In this document: piece after piece, positions 46,963 to 56,100 of the stretch
Position numbering within the stretch: the first letter of the stretch is position 1
Layout: each line of letters starts with the position of its first letter
Assembly: GCF_003051055.1 (NCBI RefSeq)
Contig: NZ_QAON01000004.1
Span: 186,001-250,000, forward strand
Source of the DNA: Agitococcus lubricus
GTDB lineage: Bacteria; Pseudomonadota; Gammaproteobacteria; Pseudomonadales; Moraxellaceae
Length of the DNA: 64,000 nt
Reading direction: 5' to 3'
Notes under the pieces: generated by a model
Seen by the model: only the letters and a program-made list of their open reading frames with translations
The model's database searches: none
Told to the model about the DNA's origin: nothing
Made by a program: the position numbers and the translations under genes

Positions 46963-49074
46963 CTACGGTTTCACTACCTTACCACGAACTTCAAAACGAA
47001 TGTCAGCACGTGTCTGACCAGAATGTGTTTTCAGTTGCAAATGATAGTGCCCACGTTGGGGTTGCCAAGCATAATCTTGCTCTGCTTGAGCCAAATACTG
47101 GTCATTTAACCAAAACGCTAAATGCTCCCCCCCGACGTGTGCCTTAAAAAACACTTTTTGACGGGCGACAGGCATATCGGGGTCAAGGGCGATGATAGTA
47201 CCATGTGCAGGATAGATTATTTGTGGAATTGTGTCTGCTTGATAACTAATTTGTTGTTGGCCAGTCCCTTCAAGAAACCATTCAAGATAACTTGGCTGAT
47301 TAAACCCTGTAAACTGGACTTGCATCTGTTGTAGCGTGGCGGGCGCAACCGGTGCGGGCATTGCCATTTGGTCCTGATGCAAATAATGCATAATGTCAAA
47401 CCAAATGGGGGCAGCGCCCGTAATCCCTGACACATCACGCATTGGTAAACCCTGCATATTGCCCACCCATACCGCAACGGTATAGGTTTGAGAAAAGCCT
47501 ATACACCAGTTATCACGCATATCTTTGCTGGTACCCGTTTTGACCGCTGTCCAAAAAGGAGTGGCCAAGGGATTTTCAAAACCAAAACTTAAACTGCGCG
47601 CTTGGCGGTCACTTAAAATATCACTGACAATAAAACTACTCCCCGACGACCATAACGGCGCTGTGGGGACTGGCGTATCGTGTGGCAATGTCAGAAATAA
47701 GGGGTTACGCTGCCCTGCATTGGCTAAGGTGCGATAAGCATTCGCTAATTGCCATAAACTCACATCTGACCCGCCTAAGGCTAAGGCATTGCCATAATAG
47801 TCGGGTTGTTGCTCAAGACTAAAGCCTAAGTCTTTTAATAATTGCCAAAAACTAGTCAAACCTACTTGCTGAAGCGTTAACACCGCGGGCACGTTTAACG
47901 AACTGGCTAATGCAGTTCTCACCGTCACTGCGCCCTTAAAATCTTTTTCGTAGTTTTGTGGCACGTATAAACCTAATTCGGTACTGATGTTGACAGGCTT
48001 ATCGTCCAAGACAGAGGCGGCTGTTAAGCGTTGCTGGTCGATGGCTAAGGTATATAAAAATGGCTTTAAGGTAGAACCAGCTTGCCTTAAGGCTTGTACA
48101 CCATCTACCCATTGACTTTCTTGGTCTAAACCACTGTTGGCCACATACGCCAATACCTCACCTGTGGCATTATGAATCACCAACACAGCACCTGCATTGG
48201 CTTGTTGGTGCACTAAACTGCGGAGTTGACTCACTAAGGTCTGATAAGCAAACTGTTGTAATGACGCATCTAGGCTGGTGCGTAGGTCTTGATGGGCTTC
48301 TGATAACAAACGAGCGGCCAAACTGTCGATATCGGGTTGCATGGCAAACGGTAGTTGTCGGCGGTGCAATTGAGTTTCTACCAACAAACGCATGCGCGTA
48401 CAGTCTGCCGTAAAACCCGCTTGGGCTAATTGACAAACACGTTGTTTAAGACGGGCATAATTGGCATTAGGTGCCGCCAATAAGGCGACCAAAACCAGAC
48501 TCTCATCACGGTCTAAACCACGCGGCCATTTATCAAATAAGGCTAAACTGGCGACACTCACGCCCTGTAAATCACCACGCCAAATCACTAGGTTGAGATA
48601 GGCTTCCAATATTTGTGCTTTTGTCCATTGCCGCTCTAGTTGTTTAGCTGCCCAAATTTGCTGCCATTTTTTACTGACTGTACGTCCACCGCTTTGCCAA
48701 CTCAGCGTGTTATCTAACAGAGCAACCAGTTGCATACTTATCGTACTGGCGCCACGGGCTTTTTGCCCCGTTAAATAACTGATCGCCGAACGACTCACCG
48801 CGCCCCAATCGACACCATGATGCTGATAAAAATCTCTGTCTTCAACAAATAATAAGGCATCGATTAACGCGGGTGACACGTCGTCTAAGGCTGTCCACTC
48901 AAAGCGATGTTGTTGTTTATTGAGACGTTGATAACTTAATACGTGGCCATGTCGGTCTAATAAACGGGCATAAGAAGATTGCCATTGTTGTTTGACTTGT
49001 TCAAAACGGGGGAGTTGGGCGGCCTGAACGATTTGACAAGCAATCGTCAAAAGTAACACTAACAGCCAACGCAT
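46963..49074 (-). CDS. pbpC: Penicillin-binding protein 1C
   Basis: PBP1C is a bifunctional peptidoglycan synthase of the periplasm. The 703-residue protein has an N-terminal signal-anchor (LLVLLLTIACQIVQA), a transglycosylase domain (FVEDRDFYQHHGVDWGAVSRSAISYL, KARGASTISMQL), a transpeptidase with SxxK in AGSTLKPFLYTLA and the KTG motif AVKTGTSKDMRDNWC, and a C-terminal BiPBP domain. The family usually pairs with yfhM. Here its ATG is one base from the stop of the HNH nuclease gene, so it is translationally close to the Septu-like operon. Confidence 0.95.
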   Translation of the reverse strand: MRWLLVLLLTIACQIVQAAQLPRFEQVKQQWQSSYARLLDRHGHVLSYQRLNKQQHRFEWTALDDVSPALIDALLFVEDRDFYQHHGVDWGAVSRSAISYLTGQKARGASTISMQLVALLDNTLSWQSGGRTVSKKWQQIWAAKQLERQWTKAQILEAYLNLVIWRGDLQGVSVASLALFDKWPRGLDRDESLVLVALLAAPNANYARLKQRVCQLAQAGFTADCTRMRLLVETQLHRRQLPFAMQPDIDSLAARLLSEAHQDLRTSLDASLQQFAYQTLVSQLRSLVHQQANAGAVLVIHNATGEVLAYVANSGLDQESQWVDGVQALRQAGSTLKPFLYTLAIDQQRLTAASVLDDKPVNISTELGLYVPQNYEKDFKGAVTVRTALASSLNVPAVLTLQQVGLTSFWQLLKDLGFSLEQQPDYYGNALALGGSDVSLWQLANAYRTLANAGQRNPLFLTLPHDTPVPTAPLWSSGSSFIVSDILSDRQARSLSFGFENPLATPFWTAVKTGTSKDMRDNWCIGFSQTYTVAVWVGNMQGLPMRDVSGITGAAPIWFDIMHYLHQDQMAMPAPVAPATLQQMQVQFTGFNQPSYLEWFLEGTGQQQISYQADTIPQIIYPAHGTIIALDPDMPVARQKVFFKAHVGGEHLAFWLNDQYLAQAEQDYAWQPQRGHYHLQLKTHSGQTRADIRFEVRGKVVKP

Positions 49075-49075
49075 A

Positions 49076-49666
49076 CTAAAGCGCAGCCTCTAGAAAAAAT
49101 CGATAATTAAAATCATCTAGCATATCGCCCTCATGAGGACGAAATGCGTGTAACTCTTTAAGACGCGCTTTACAACGCTCTAGTTTATTTAATTGATATA
49201 AGTTAATGGTAATCTCTGCGCGCTGCTGATGAGATTGACTCGCTATTGATGATGGCTGTATTTCACCTGTCCTAAAACTCACTTGAAAATAGTGATAAAA
49301 CTGATAAGTTGGCTCATCAGGTTTTAATAAGCTCTCATCAAATTGTGCTAATTTCTCTGACTGACATACGTCACAACAAGAAAACAAGTTATCCCATACA
49401 TAAGCCAATTGAGGAAAAGACTCTTTAGGACGAAAATGCTCTATGGTTTTTCGACTTTCTACCCCTAATGCCCCATCGCAAAAGGCACAATTATGTTGAG
49501 TCATGCTCATTAATTGTTCTTTAGCGCAACTAAAACACGTTTTGGAGTCACGCCATACAAATTTATAGGATGGACTCTCTTGCACTTTTGCCACATAGTC
49601 CGCATTCCATTGGTACTCTTTTTTTTGCCAACACTCAGGTGCAGCCATCCTTGTTAATTTACGCAA
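49076..49666 (-). CDS. ptuB: Septu-like HNH endonuclease (PtuB-like)
   Basis: This 196-residue protein is an HNH-type nuclease of the TIGR02646/PtuB kind, the effector of Septu anti-phage systems. The zinc-binding Cys pairs are CAFC at 60-63 and CDVC at 98-101, and the catalytic block is TIEHFRPK with His77, then WDNLFSCC (the N-like region). The overall form, C-x2-C, HFxPK, WxNLxxxCxxC, is the family pattern. Its start overlaps the ATPase stop by eight bases, and its own stop is one base before pbpC. Nuclease activity is inferred. Confidence 0.85.
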   Translation of the reverse strand: MRKLTRMAAPECWQKKEYQWNADYVAKVQESPSYKFVWRDSKTCFSCAKEQLMSMTQHNCAFCDGALGVESRKTIEHFRPKESFPQLAYVWDNLFSCCDVCQSEKLAQFDESLLKPDEPTYQFYHYFQVSFRTGEIQPSSIASQSHQQRAEITINLYQLNKLERCKARLKELHAFRPHEGDMLDDFNYRFFLEAAL

Positions 49667-50969
49667 GGTCTATATCCTCATTCATTAAACGCGATAATTG
49701 TCTTAATTCACGTGCAACAATCGCCTTAACTTCTTCACCTTTATCAAACAACTTTGCTGCAATTGCTAATAATTGTGTTTTATCGGCAGGCTGTTTGTTA
49801 TTCATATAAGATTGACGATACTGATAAAACTGATTTAAATCTTGCTCTATTTCTTCACCAAAATCTTTATCTATATCAAAAATTTCATTCAAAATTAATG
49901 CGTAACTTTTAGCAGGATTTGATTTAATGGCTTTAATTTCTGAAACTTTTTCGCCTTGTTCGGGGAGTTTATAAATCCACGCATCTTCTACCGAACCGAC
50001 CACAAACGGCGAATGAGTAGAAGCAAAAATTTGGGCATTGGGTAGTAGTTTTTGTACCGCAGGCAAAATTCGGCGTTGCCATTTAGGATGTAAATGAATA
50101 TCTATTTCATCTAAAAATAAAATAATATTTTGGTCAAAAATACTTCGTTGCTGTGCCCACGGAATACTATCTAAACGTACCGCTAAATCAGCCACCCAAC
50201 TAATCACCGACTTTAAGCCATCAGGCAATACCTCAAAATCTAACACTCGATTATTAAGGCTAATTTTTACCGTTAACGGTGAGCGTTGAATCTTGAATTT
50301 AATCTCTAACTGACAAATATCAAAAATAAATTCTTCTATTTGTTTGACGGCATATTGATAGTTTTGTGCTGCTTGTTTGTCACCCTCCACTTCTGCCAAT
50401 GCTGCCGAAGATAAACTGTTTAAAATCCATTGAGCGATTAAATTGGTATCGGTATTGCCTGTAAACGATAAGGCATTTTCAAAAGGTGATTTTTGGATAT
50501 TTTCAATACTGTGGGTGCTGATATTTTCTAAAGTACGACGACCTGAATAGGCAAAAGCCATAATAGGGGCTAAACAAGTATCTATTAGTGATATATTTTG
50601 CTTTATATGATGATATAAACCTAATATTTTAGATTGTTCAAAATAATATTCTTTTACTAAATGTAATCTTACATCTGTCTTTTGATTAAAACGTATCAGC
50701 TCTTTATTAAAATTTATGTTAATAACAGCATAGTCATCTTGTCGAAAACGTTTAGCTAACAAATCGTTATCAGCTGGATATTTATCAAAAATACTTGCCA
50801 ACGCATACAACAAGGTACTTTTGCCGCAACCATTTGCCCCTGTAAATAAATGAATTTCTGCCTTTTTTTGGTCAGCCTCAGTCGATTCAATGGGAGGAAA
50901 ATCAATTTTCACCTCATCAAATACACCAATATTTTTTAAGGCAATCGACTCAATACGATATTCGGTCAT
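49659..50969 (-). CDS. ptuA: Septu-like AAA/ABC-type ATPase (PtuA-like)
   Basis: This 436-residue ATPase of the SMC/ABC-like overcoming-lysogenisation/PtuA class should sense phage and licence the HNH partner. It has Walker A GANGCGKST (44-52), a signature-like LPDGLKS (248-254), Walker B NIILFLDEID (about 281-290) and the switch histidine STHSP (317-321), with a helical insert between. The frame can be opened at 50999, but that lies inside the terminator stem; the ATG at 50969 begins the natural MTEYRIESIALKNIGVF. The start is only 14 bases from the terminator's T-run. Paired and overlapping with the HNH gene. Confidence 0.85.
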   Translation of the reverse strand: MTEYRIESIALKNIGVFDEVKIDFPPIESTEADQKKAEIHLFTGANGCGKSTLLYALASIFDKYPADNDLLAKRFRQDDYAVININFNKELIRFNQKTDVRLHLVKEYYFEQSKILGLYHHIKQNISLIDTCLAPIMAFAYSGRRTLENISTHSIENIQKSPFENALSFTGNTDTNLIAQWILNSLSSAALAEVEGDKQAAQNYQYAVKQIEEFIFDICQLEIKFKIQRSPLTVKISLNNRVLDFEVLPDGLKSVISWVADLAVRLDSIPWAQQRSIFDQNIILFLDEIDIHLHPKWQRRILPAVQKLLPNAQIFASTHSPFVVGSVEDAWIYKLPEQGEKVSEIKAIKSNPAKSYALILNEIFDIDKDFGEEIEQDLNQFYQYRQSYMNNKQPADKTQLLAIAAKLFDKGEEVKAIVARELRQLSRLMNEDIDLA

Positions 50970-50982
50970 GTTATCCACCAAT

Positions 50983-51015
50983 AAAAAGAGGCAAACCATT
51001 GCTAGTTTGCCTCTT
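50983..51015 (-). terminator. Strong intrinsic terminator immediately before ptuA
   Basis: On the minus strand AAGAGGCAAAC and GTTTGCCTCTT form a perfect eleven-base stem with an eight-base loop, followed by five T. It ends acyl-CoA synthetase transcription 41 bases after its stop, but its end is only 14 bases before the ptuA ATG. Confidence 0.88.
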
Positions 51016-51055
51016 AGTTTATCGACTTAGTTAGCACCCATAAAGATGCAAACTA

Positions 51056-52753
51056 TTATTCCCAAATCACTTTTTGTTTTTGGGCAACCCATTGCTCACC
51101 ATGTTTTAAGTAGCGGTCTTCAATGATGTTACGTTTAATTTTCATGGTGGGGGTTAAGAAGCCATTTTCCATCGTCCATTGGTCTTTAACTACCACAATA
51201 TAATCTAAGACTTCATGGTCTTCTAAGGTGCTATTGACACTCTTTAACAAGTCTTTGAATTCGTTAGTTAAGGTCTCTTTATCCAATTGACCGTTCGCTA
51301 ACTCTTTAGTGGCATCTAAAGACAACATAAACAAGGCGAAGGGTTGTGGCTCACCCGACCCTGTCACACACACCACTTCGACTTTGGGGTGGTTATTGAG
51401 TTTGTTTTCAATCGGGACAGGTGCAACATATTTACCCTTACTGGTCTTAAATAACTCTTTAACCCGACCTGTAATGCGTAAACGACCTTTTTCATCAATT
51501 TCGCCACGGTCGCCTGTTTTGAAGTAGCCATCATCGGTCATTTCTTCCGCCATTTTGTCTGGCATTTTATAATAACCAATCATTTGTGCAGGGCTTTTGA
51601 CCTGAATTTCACCGTTATCCGCAATACGCTGCAACACACCAGGGTTTACTGAACCCACGTAGCCGACACGCACTTCACCAGGTTTGCAAGCGTGTGAATA
51701 GGCAAAGTTTTCGGACATACCATACACATCCAATAACTCTAAACCTAAACTACGGTACCACTCAATAATCTGTGGTGGCAACGGCGCAGAACCTGTTAAG
51801 GCGACACGCACATGATTCATCCCTAACTGCGTTAAGACTTTTTTCTTGACGATTTTATTTAGGATAGGAATGTTAAATAACAGTTTTTGTTTTTTGGGCG
51901 GTAACTTCTCGTTGACGCCTAAATAGAACTTCGTCCATAAACGCGGTACAGAGAAGAAAATTGTCGGTTGAGCGCGTTGTAAATCTTTTTGGAAGGTCTC
52001 TAAACCTTCGGAGAAGAAGATATGGAAACCAAAGAATAAAGACATGGTTTCAACGGCGGCACGTTCGGCAACGTGTGCGAGTGGCAAATACGACAACATC
52101 CGTTCGTTGCTGGTAAAGCCCCAAATTTGCTCCATACCGCTGGTAATGACAATCATGGTGCGGAAGCTGTGTAACACACCTTTGGGTTTACCTGTACTGC
52201 CAGAGGTATAAACAATAGTCGCAATGTCGTCTAATTCGGGTAAAACGGGATTTTTGAGTGGTTCTGTCTTGCTAACAATATCATTCCATTGTGGTTGTGC
52301 CGACAGCTCTGGTGGCGATAGAGGTGCAGCAATAACGGGCAATCCTTGAGGAATAACCGTTTTAATTTCTTTCCAACCGTCTGCTTTACCGTCCATTTTG
52401 CCAACAATTAATAATTTGGCTTCGCTGTGCTCAAAAATATACTCAGCTGTTTCAGCATTTAATGTGGGATATAGCGGCACGGTCACATGGCCAGACATCC
52501 AAATCGCGAGGTCAGCCATAATCCAATGCGCGGAGTTGCGACCCAATAAGGCGATATTACTTTTAGGTGGTAAATTCAGGGTTTGGATATAGTTCGCAAT
52601 ACGACGAACTTCATCACCTACTTGTTGCCATGTGTAGTTTTTAACATCGCCATTACCAAAAGGTTGGGTTAAATAAATGGCACTGGGGCTTTTCTTTTCC
52701 CAATACAACAAACAATGTAGTAGGGTCTTTTTTTCTGCGTTGGCCATTACCAT
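51056..52753 (-). CDS. Long-chain acyl-CoA synthetase (AMP-forming)
   Basis: This 565-residue ANL-family enzyme activates a carboxylic acid, probably a fatty acid, to its CoA ester through an acyl-adenylate. It shows the P-loop-like TIVYTSGSTGKPKGVLHS, YLPLAHVAERA, the acyl/AMP-binding VYGMSENFAYS, and the hinge YFKTGDRGEIDEKGRLRITGRVKELFKTSKGKYVAP, with the catalytic Lys near the C-terminus (MKIKRNIIE). It resembles FadD15/bubblegum-type synthetases. GAGGAA precedes the ATG at 52753 with good spacing. It separates yfhM from pbpC. Confidence 0.9.
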   Translation of the reverse strand: MVMANAEKKTLLHCLLYWEKKSPSAIYLTQPFGNGDVKNYTWQQVGDEVRRIANYIQTLNLPPKSNIALLGRNSAHWIMADLAIWMSGHVTVPLYPTLNAETAEYIFEHSEAKLLIVGKMDGKADGWKEIKTVIPQGLPVIAAPLSPPELSAQPQWNDIVSKTEPLKNPVLPELDDIATIVYTSGSTGKPKGVLHSFRTMIVITSGMEQIWGFTSNERMLSYLPLAHVAERAAVETMSLFFGFHIFFSEGLETFQKDLQRAQPTIFFSVPRLWTKFYLGVNEKLPPKKQKLLFNIPILNKIVKKKVLTQLGMNHVRVALTGSAPLPPQIIEWYRSLGLELLDVYGMSENFAYSHACKPGEVRVGYVGSVNPGVLQRIADNGEIQVKSPAQMIGYYKMPDKMAEEMTDDGYFKTGDRGEIDEKGRLRITGRVKELFKTSKGKYVAPVPIENKLNNHPKVEVVCVTGSGEPQPFALFMLSLDATKELANGQLDKETLTNEFKDLLKSVNSTLEDHEVLDYIVVVKDQWTMENGFLTPTMKIKRNIIEDRYLKHGEQWVAQKQKVIWE

Positions 52754-53169
52754 TCTATAGTTCCTCTATATATGCCACACTTTACCGTAGGTGGCTGTCT
52801 TGGGGATGTCCCTGACTGGGTAGCACTTTTATATTGAGCGTTTGTGGACTCAACATGTGAGTAGGCCTGCCACACTAAGGGTAGCTTAGCTGCCATATCC
52901 ACCGTTCATAACGGTCTTATGCCGACTAAACACACCAAGTTCAAACCTGTGCGTACATGCTACTTGCTAACGATGTTGAAGAACAAAATGCCTAAGTGCT
53001 ACGTTTAGGGACTGATAATTCGTAAAAATTAGGACGGTGAAAGACTATCATTGCTGACGACTTCCGAAAAGAGTTAATCGTTAAGCGAATATGTCGTAAT
53101 CTTGTATTTTGTCTACTCAAGCCTACCTCAGCGCGTGCATAGCCCGTACCATGACGGGCGATGATTGCA
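52754..53169 (+). other. 416-bp intergenic region upstream of acyl-CoA synthetase
   Basis: No gene seen. A 15-base dyad ACCGTTCATAACGGT at 52901-52915 lies about 150 bp before the synthetase start and looks like a TetR-size operator, but no regulator is nearby. A hairpin GCCCGT/ACGGGC at 53142-53159 lies just past the yfhM stop. Confidence 0.4.
53142..53159 (-). terminator. Weak hairpin after the alpha-2-macroglobulin gene
   Basis: GCCCGT and ACGGGC pair around a six-base loop, 11 bases beyond the yfhM stop. No T-run follows, so this may only slow transcription. Confidence 0.35.
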
Positions 53170-56100
53170 CTATGGCTTCACTTCAATATCTGCATTTGGG
53201 CTTAAACCAAAGACATCTTCGGCATACATCGCTTCTACTCGTGTTGCAGGGAGCTTAAAAACACCTGCTTGGTTAAAGCGAACGACATAACTGCTTTGCC
53301 ATGTCGCTTTATACGGCAAATATTGATAATAAGCACGGTAAGCATCTGCGGCATATTCCACATATACAGGCCACCAATCATTCGCACTATTATTAAGAAG
53401 CTGGCTATCGCGTTTCAAACCGCGCCCCAATAACGTTGCGCCCGCAGGAATGGGGTCATTGACCACCACCCAGCCCATATCTTGACCTGCATCCATGCGT
53501 AATTCTACACGCGCCACATCCCCTACATGCCACTCCCCTTTCACTTTTTGGGTGACAGGTACTAGGTTTTTTTGGATGCTATAGCCACGATTCATGGCTT
53601 GTGTAATCGGGATTCGGGCTGCCGTTGAGACTCTTAACCACGGTTTGCCCTGTCCTTCATGTGTCACGGTCAAGTTTGTGTTGTTGGTTGGCCAATCAAA
53701 TACCACGGCTGAGGCTTTCGCTTGTTGGGCTTGTTGTTGCAAGACATCATTTGCTTGGCTGATAGGCCATTGATAGCGTTGTTGCTGTGCGGCTAAGGTC
53801 AGTTGTGTTTGACCAGTTATCACCTCGCTCGTTTCATTAAACCGTGTCAACACAAACCCAGCCCATAAATTGGCTTGTGTGCTATACCAATGCCCTTGTT
53901 GCTGCTGACGCACCAAACCGCGAACTAACAAGGGAAGCTCTTGTTGCCACTGAGCTTGATTGAGTATGGCTAAAATTAAACGGGCTTGTAAGAGACTCTG
54001 ACTGTCATACCACCACCAACGCGCACGGTCATTTTCTAAGATGGCATACGTGCCACCCATTTGTTTGATTTTACTACGCAATAAATTTTCGACCTCGGCC
54101 AAACGCTCTTTGCGTTGGCTCAAATTAGGCGCATGTTGTAGTAACTCCAAATAATCTATCAGCAAGTGGGTTGGCCATTTTTTTGGCTCCAAACGCAAAT
54201 TATCTAACATAGTTGGCTTGAATGTGCCATATTGCGCCAAGATACTTGCGACTTCTAATTGTCGTTGTATGCCGTCAAATTGAGGCTCAAATATCCAGTG
54301 CTTATAAAGCTCATTGGCCAACTTTCCCTGTACATAGGCTTGTAAAGCGGTGAGCATTTTTTGTCGACTATCGACGGGAATTGGCCAGTTTAAGGCTTTC
54401 GCAACACGTAAAATATGTGCTGTTAAAAAGGGAGAACCCGCACTTTCATACTGTGTAGCGTAAAACTGAGCCAAGCCATCACGGTCTAAATACGTGGGTA
54501 AATCGGCCATGAGTGAGTCCCATAAAGCACGGTCTTGTAAACCTGCGGCTTTGGTGGTCTTTTGTTCTAAACAGCCATAAGGATACTGCTTAAACCATGC
54601 TTTAATCGGTTCTAACGTGCCACCTAAGCTGGCTTGTAAATCGACTTGTACTTCGCCACCTGTCAAGGCGTTGGCAGGTAACGGTGCGATAGGCATAGTC
54701 CGTGTGTTCTCGTTGACTTGGGTAAGACTCGCTTGTAACACTTGTAACGGAATTGCAGGCAAGACGGTTTGGCTTACAAGCACGTTGTCTTGATAGGCTT
54801 GACCCTGTGCGCTTGCTTTCCAATCAATACGCGTTTGACCTTGTGGGACAGTGACAGGCACAGTGACTAATTGTGAGCTATTGGCTGCGAGGGTCAGTGT
54901 GTGTTGCGTTGGCTGTGCTATGCCCGTTTGTTGTAGCATCAGGGTCACAGTTTGTACTTGTTCGGTACTATTACGCACAGTCCATTCGGCTTGATACTGG
55001 TCTCCCTCACGCACGACCGTTGGCAAGCCACTCACCACTTGCAATTCTTGACGACTGTTAATGCTATGGCTGCCTGTACCAAACTGCTCCTTGCTACTGG
55101 CAATCGCGATAATTTTGAAACGGGTTAGCGCATCATTGAGTGGCACAGTAAATTGCACACGCCCCTGTGTATCCACTGCTTTGCTGGCTTGCCATAGTAA
55201 TAAGGTGTCAAATAATTCACGCGTTGCGCCACCGCGTCCACCACCCCCACCCGACGGCAAGGCTTTTTTACCAAAATGACGTTTGCCTACCACTTGCAGT
55301 TGATTGGTGGCTGTTTCCATGCCATACGCCCGTTCTAACATCATCGTTGGCAATACCTCCCATGTGTCATTATCGGCGAGCTCCAATAAGGCTTCATCAA
55401 CCACGGCTAAGGTCACTTCGGTATTCGCAGGCAAACTTTGACGACCTTTAGCCGCTAGAACTTGTACGCTGACCTGTGCTTGCTCACGCGGGCGATATTG
55501 ATTTTTATCGCTACTGACTTGTACGCCCAGTTGATATGGCTGCCAATCGACCTTGAGTGCGGCAATCCCCAACTTAAAGGCGGGTTTCCCTAAATCGACC
55601 AATGCGGTTGGCTGCACTTCTTGATTACGACCACGAATCACTAAGGCAGATACGTAGACGTTCGGGGCATACTCGCCTTTGATAGGCACGCTAATTATCG
55701 GGTCTTTACCTGCTAAGGTGGTGACAAAGCTGTCTATCACGCCATCACGCTCTACCGCTACCAACGCCGTTGCCTCACGAAAGGGCATGCGCACTTGTAA
55801 ACGCGCCGTGTCACCTGTTTGATAGACTTTTTGGTCGGGTAAGATATCAATACGGTCATCATTGCCTTGGTCAAACCACCAATCGTCATCCCCACCCACC
55901 CACACACTGGTACTTGTACTGAGTTGACGGCCTTGATTGTCGGTTGCAGTCGTCACAATTTGCACTTCACCTGATTTTTTTAGGGGTAGACGACAGGTCA
56001 ATCGGCCTTGAGCATTGGTTTGTTGGCCACAGTTTAGCGGCAAGTCTTGTTCGACCCGTTGCGTGTCATAGGCATAATACCCTCCAATCGTGCGTTTACG

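Noticed and set aside
46948-46964. AGGAGCAT/ATGCTCCT palindrome at the pbpC end
   Set aside because: It overlaps the pbpC stop and is followed by A rather than T on the transcribed strand, so it is not a clear terminator.
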